Source: Microplitis mediator
Lineage: Eukaryota > Arthropoda > Insecta > Hymenoptera > Braconidae
Assembly: GCF_029852145.1 (NCBI RefSeq)
Contig: NC_079977.1
Coordinates: 22,322,781-22,386,780 of the forward strand
Direction of reading: 5' to 3'
Length of the DNA stretch: 64,000 nucleotides
Positions within the stretch are counted from its first letter, which is position 1, and each line of letters starts with the position of its first letter. Position numbers and translations under genes: made by a program. Below are positions 59,350 to 64,000 of this stretch, piece after piece. Under the pieces are notes generated by a model. The model was not told the origin of the DNA. It was given only the letters and a program-made list of their open reading frames with translations, and ran no database searches.

Positions 59350-60050
59350 AATACTTTGTTCTCGTTTATTTCGGAAACTAATTAAAATTCAGTCAAATAC
59401 ACAAGGACATTTTTTGTAGTATATTAACTAACTTAGACAACGAACGCATGGAAATGATGATCCTATAATTTGAGTAAGAGATATCGAGTTTTAAAAATTG
59501 CTCCAATAATCGAAAAAGACGCCCGAAATTTTTGAGTGGTTTTGAAGTTATATATCTTGGAAACTATTCAAAATTCAAAGAAATTTACCATTACCTTTTT
59601 TGTAGTGCGTTTACTAACCAAGAAAATGAGCGCAAAAAGACCTAGATCTGATAATTAGAACCGGAGATATCGAGCTTTGAAAATTCGTCTAATAATCGAA
59701 AAAGGCGCCCGAAATTTTTCAGTAATTTTGAAGAGATGGACCGTGGAAACTATCATAGCTACAGTAAAAATTATAATGACCTTTCTTGTAGTATCTTTAA
59801 TAACGAAAAAAATGAGCGCAAGAAGACCTTGGTTCGATAATTAGAACCCGAGATATCGGGATTTAAAAATTAGTCTTGAATTTGAAAAAGGCGCCCGAAA
59901 TTTCGCGGTAATTTGGAAGACAGATATCTTGGAAAATATTGAAAATACAGTGAAAATTATGATGACTTAGTTTGTAGTGCCTTCAATGACAAAAAGAATG
60001 AGCGCAAGAACATGTAGGTACGATAATTAGAGCCCGAGATATTGAATTTA
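59350..60050 (-). repeat. 186-bp tandem array, inverted relative to 56.4-57.6 kb
   Basis: GAGATATCGAG-type landmarks lie at about 59478, 59664, 59850 and 60036, again exactly 186 bp apart. Units carry AAAAAGGCGCCCGAAATTT and CATTACCTTTTTTGTAGTGC, the complement of phrases in the forward array. Confidence 0.93.
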
Positions 60051-60059
60051 GAACATGGT

Positions 60060-60890
60060 AAAGTTAGTTCCGATTGAAAGGAGTAATAATTAGAGTAAAA
60101 AAGTACGTAAGCTTGAATAATAAACCAGTAACCAGAAATAAAATCTTAAAGTGAGTGCGATCAATAAAAGGCAGCGTTGGTAGTTGTTGTACTCTAGAGG
60201 CAAGCTGTGTAATGTCCGCATTCTCTATCCGGGTTAAAGAGAGAGACTGCAGTAGCTGTGTAGTAACGACTGGCTAAAGCTTTTCTACCTTCTTCCTTCT
60301 CCTTCTTCTTCTTCTTCTTTTACTTGTTCTTCTTTTGGGTCTGGTTGGTCTGGTTGTACTGCCAGTACTGTACAGTCTAGAGTAGATGAAAGAGTTTGTA
60401 TGACAGAGAAGCTAAACTAAACGATTTCTTGTACTGGGAGCTAGACTAGCCTAGGCTATCTCAAAGTAAAGCTTTCTATACTAAAGTTACACACAAATAC
60501 ACACACACTCACACACAACCATTCTCCCCAGTTAAGTCAAAATGTCTATGGACTATAGTCCATCTAACATTTACCATCCGACCATCATCGTCGTTCTCGC
60601 TCCCGTCCTCTATATATATCGATCTTTTGGTACATTATCGCTCGGAAAGCTTTGAAGCTCAGTAAGTGGCACCTAGTTCTCTATCAAACTATAACCAGCT
60701 GTGCCAGAGAAAAAGCTTTTTGTATATTTTATCATTATATATAAATATACTTAACATTTTATTTTTAAATATCACTTATATTCTTTTTTTTTAATGCTAT
60801 TTCAGAATTATCTACCGATCTCATTTTCAAAAGATCAGTAACGAAAATTTAAACCTTTTAATGCATTAAATATTAACTTAGATCTTTACT
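60060..60890 (+). promoter_or_regulatory. Promoter-like single-copy island, weak
   Basis: Balanced composition at 60110-60700, with CTTCTTCTT and CACACA tracts. A TATATATAT box at 60611-60619 is followed about 47 bp on by CTCA|GTAAGT (60662), which could be a short 5' exon donor. No start codon or product can be assigned. Confidence 0.22.
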
Positions 60891-60899
60891 ACTAAATTA

Positions 60900-61750
60900 G
60901 CTAATTCTACGTACTCTGTGTACTTTGTACCCGGTACTCTAGACTCAATACTCGGTATCCTGTATTCGGTACTCTGTATTCAGTACTTTGTTCCTGGTAC
61001 TTGGTAACCTGTACTCAGTAACTATAGTACTCTGTATTCAGTACCTGTTCCTGGTACTCGGCAACCTGTACTCAGTAATTAGTACTCTGTATTCAGTACT
61101 TTGTTTCTGGTACTCGGTAACCTGTACTCAGTAACTATAGTACTCTGTATTCAGTACTTTGTTCCTGGTACTCGGTATCCTGTATTCGGTACTCTGTATT
61201 CAGTACTTTGTTCCTGGTACTCGGTAACCTGTACTCAGTAACTATAGTACTCTGTATTCAGTACTTTGTTCCTGGTACTCGGCAACCTGTACTCAGTGAC
61301 TATAGTACTCTGTATTCAGTACTTTGTTCCTGGTACTCGGCAACCTGTACTCAGTAACTATAGTACTCTGTATTCAGTACTTTGTTCCTGGTATTCGGTA
61401 ACCTGTACTCAGTAACTATAGTACTCTGTATTCAGTACTTTGTTCCTGGTACTCGGTATCCTGTATTCGGTACTCTATATTCAGTACTTTGTTCCTGGTA
61501 TTCGGTATCCTGTATTCGGTACTCTATATTCAGTACTTTGTTCCTGGTACTCGGCAACCTGTACTCAGTAACTATAGTACTCTGTATTCAGTACTTTGTT
61601 CCTGGTACTCGGTATCCTGTATTCGGTACTCTATATTCAGTACTTTGTTCCTGGTACTCGGCAACCTGTACTCAGTAACTAGTACTCTGTATTCTGTACT
61701 CGGTACTCAGTAACCTGTATCCGGTATTTGGTACCTGGTACTTTGTAGTA
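60900..61750. repeat. 58-bp minisatellite built from GTACTnnGTA subunits
   Basis: A unit of about 58 bp (CAGTAACTATAGTACTCTGT..TTCAGTACTTTGTTCCTGG..CTCGGCAACCTGTACT) recurs around a dozen times, interspersed with shorter variants (TATCCTGTATTCGGTACTC). Sub-units of roughly 10 bp share GTACT. Frames at 61382-61713 (repeated FVPGTRYPVFGTLYSV) are artefacts. Confidence 0.95.
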
Positions 61751-61754
61751 TAAA

Positions 61755-62990
61755 ATCTCGAGGTAAAGAGAAAATAAACAAGGAATTATTTGATCTCGCG
61801 TGATCCCAATGTCGAAGGGTTTAAACCTCCATTACCTGATCACGTAACGCAACTTATCCATCCATATGTCACCCCCCTTCCCCCTTCTTGTTGCACGCAC
61901 ACGCTGTATTTGTAAATTATCATGTTGATTTAAATACTAATCAGGTATTTGCTCTCTCCAGCTAAACGCGATCTAATCTACGTAAACAAATTTCAAATTA
62001 GGTCACTCGACTCACTCTATAACTTCATAACAACTCCGCCATTCATTGTTTTATTAATCGCGCTGATTATAACACCCACTAAATAATATTTATCGACCCA
62101 ATGACGTTTAACTTTTTCTGCTAAATTTAATTTGGTAAATATCGTTATGTATTTTTTACTGACTTTGGAATTAACTCGGTGATATTTTTAGTATTTCTAT
62201 GGACTTAGTTGTACTTAAACTTTCTTGTTTGTTATTTACACCTACCAAGTTCAAGTTTATTTATAACGTCATTTATTATTTAATTATTTCCTTTTGTTTC
62301 GTAGAACTTGAGTCGTTAATTTTAGATATTGGCTTTAAAAATTTATATCTTATGACGTAATCAAAACAGAGAATTCTGTAGGCGCTGGAAAAATTCTTCA
62401 GACTCTTGGCTACAATTTAAAAAAAAGTTTTTTTATTGACGTCTAAAAAAAATCTCAAACGCGAAATTCAAATTTTGAATTTTTTATAAAAATAATGAAA
62501 TCAAATTTCCTCTTACCCCAAGTTTCAGAAAAAAATAATCGATGATTGCATAATTAGCGATAAAAAATTCATGAAAAAATGAGACCGCTGTACTAGATCG
62601 TTTAATTATAGTCTGGGATTTTTTGCACCCGCGGTCTCACATTAAAATGGGGATGAAATTTTAATTAAACGCTTTTCGCGATTCTTACAAGTTTTATTAG
62701 TTATAAATAGTAGATTTAATTGAATAAAATGTAAAAACTAAATTAATTATTAATAAATTATCACGAGGTTTAAAAATAAAAATATTCAGTTTATAGCCTA
62801 AGCCTATAGTTTTGATTATACTCTAGAACTAATCAATTATACAGCAACTTTATTCAATAAAAAAACTGTGTTTATATTATTTTATTAATTTTTAATTTTA
62901 CTTTTCAATCAATTAAAACTTTTGGGAAATTTTATTTTTACCAAAAATATCAATTTTTTGCTCAGACGTCCATTATTCCAAAACTTATTT
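61755..62990. other. Single-copy then AT-rich sequence
   Basis: 61790-62060 is balanced; the rest is AT-rich. No exon, RNA gene or repeat-family member is supported. Confidence 0.4.
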
Positions 62991-62994
62991 TTCG

Positions 62995-63275
62995 TTTTAA
63001 ATTCTACTCACACCATTTTCAAATTCAGATCATTGGCTAACCAAAACCCTCCCATAAGTCGACAAAATATTAATTTCCTTCCGAGATACAGGCCCGCAAA
63101 AATTCCTCTTGTCTCAGATGTGAAAAATCACATTTTTTATTATTGTTATCATTAATTAAAAGTGACTCGAAATTTTGTGAACCGGCTGACGTCATTTCAA
63201 AGATCAGATCATTGGCTAACCAAAACCCTCCCATAAGTCGACAAAATATTAATTTCCTCCCAAGATATAGTCTCC
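62995..63275 (+). repeat. Two forward units of the CCCTCCCATAAG family
   Basis: GGCTAACCAAAACCCTCCCATAAG near 63053 and 63232, 179 bp apart, each followed by CGACAAAATATTAATTTCC. Frames overlapping them on both strands are by-products. Confidence 0.88.
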
Positions 63276-63279
63276 CAAT

Positions 63280-63845
63280 TACCTCTCTCCCAAAAAGAAT
63301 ATCCCGAAAATCAAATTTGGCCATAACTTAAAATTGAATGAATAAAAATAAAAATCTGAATGAAAATCCTTTGAACTGATTCAAGTTGTCGCAGGTCCTA
63401 GTCCAGATCAATAAATCGATTTCAGGATACGAACTATCCAAGCATAGACTAGGTGACTATTCACCAGTTACACAGACAACTGGTAACTCTCAACCGGGTG
63501 AATAAATATAACCGAGGGCTAGCGTGCAATGCCGTTACGTCAGTACACCACGATTCCCTGCTGTACTGATGTAGATCCATACCCTACTGGGATCTACCTC
63601 TGGCTCTACACATACGAGCTAACCTCAGCCCCTAGCCCCAACCCCCGACCCGTCCCAGTCCCAGCCACTCAATTCCACTCTCCTCTAGCTCTGCTCTACT
63701 CTAGCTCGAGAGAGAGAGAAGACGTACGCTTGCGAAAACACCGATATCGTTATTTATGTATCGCTAACCAGACTACCCTCAGTAGCGTCGGCTATATCTC
63801 CCTAGCGACGATCTACCCCACGGTATAGCGCACACCTACACCTTT
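63280..63845. other. GC-rich single-copy island
   Basis: 63470-63840 has the highest GC content of the right end. A 99-residue plus frame (63529-63828) is rich in Pro, Ser and Thr and unrecognised; it may be coding or upstream regulatory sequence. Confidence 0.3.
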
Positions 63846-63849
63846 AAAT

Positions 63850-63900
63850 ATAATCCAGTATATTGTTTGGTTGTGTGGATTCCAGGTCTGTCAGTGTGCT
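63850..63900 (+). promoter_or_regulatory. Candidate core promoter at the right edge
   Basis: A TATATT-like box at about 63860 precedes TCAGTG at 63891, an initiator-like match at roughly the expected 30-bp spacing. Upstream (63380-63840) the sequence is unusually GC-rich with an AGAGAGAGAG tract at 63710; downstream it stays balanced to the window end. The transcript would run off the window, so it cannot be tested here. Confidence 0.28.
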
Positions 63901-64000
63901 AACCAACGTAAAATCAAGAACTCAGGACAATACTGAGGACTGTACTAGACTATAGACTATTAGCTGGAGGACTAGACTGAGAAGACTCGAGCCACTTTTC

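Noticed and set aside
61382..61713. Open frames with repeated FVPGTRYPVFG peptides
   Set aside because: They arise because the 58-bp minisatellite lacks stops in this frame; no initiation, splice or domain evidence.

Overview
The window is AT-rich eukaryotic nuclear DNA of arthropod, most likely insect, character. Evidence: long AT-rich non-coding sequence, candidate GT-AG exons, dense short inverted-repeat elements, microsatellites and a metazoan-type DNA transposase. A parasitoid-wasp-like hymenopteran is my guess from the overall texture only; nothing in the sequence proves it. There are no bacterial operons, rRNA, recognisable tRNA or CRISPR arrays.

The only long, convincing protein gene is a 584-residue transposase at 5390-7144. 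It lies inside a complete-looking DNA transposon (4902-7741) with TTAA target duplications and matching G-rich terminal inverted repeats, which fits the Kolobok superfamily. Host coding signal is slight: a phase-0 first coding exon at 17874-17939, a possible 36-nt microexon at 31100-31135, and promoter or 5'-exon candidates near 39.3-39.55 kb and 63.85 kb, all on the plus strand. On the minus strand three juxtaposed acceptor/donor sites (14.8, 39.8 and 49.1 kb) look like recursive-splicing ratchet points, so much of the window may be one very long intron of a minus-strand gene whose exons lie outside.

The rest is repeats, in clear families. (1) A hairpin family with GAGTACCCACA ends occurs about 28 times, usually in pairs or triplets about 270 bp apart (0-0.4, 13-14.6, 20.4-24.2, 27.5-31.6, 42, 48, 53-55 and 58 kb). 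(2) A 330-800 bp dispersed family (containing ACTCTGGCATTT) occurs ten times in both orientations. One copy, at 18.25-19.65 kb, is split by a 1,025-bp near-perfect palindrome with a 9-bp target duplication. (3) Short tandem arrays have unit lengths of 176-196 bp (8, 29, 32.4, 33.7, 44-46, 56.5 and 59.5 kb). Several are bounded by inverted ends or face an inverted partner array. (4) There are two ATCGAT-rich arrays (25-26.2 and 39.85-40.45 kb), a 382-bp triplicate (2.3-3.4 kb) and a 58-bp minisatellite (60.9-61.75 kb).

Region by region: 0-4.5 kb, repeats then a GC-richer island; 4.9-7.75 kb, Kolobok element; 7.9-15 kb, 185-bp array, dispersed-family inverted pair and hairpin pairs; 15.5-18 kb, small inverted-repeat elements beside the first coding exon; 18.2-24.3 kb, palindrome and hairpins; 25-26.2 kb, ATCGAT array; 27.5-34.3 kb, hairpins and three arrays; 34.9-43.5 kb, dispersed repeats, a promoter-like island and a 20-bp minisatellite; 44-58.6 kb, opposed arrays and hairpins; 59.3-64 kb, an array, a minisatellite and two promoter-like islands. 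All coordinates, copy numbers and periods were read by eye and may be off by a few bases.
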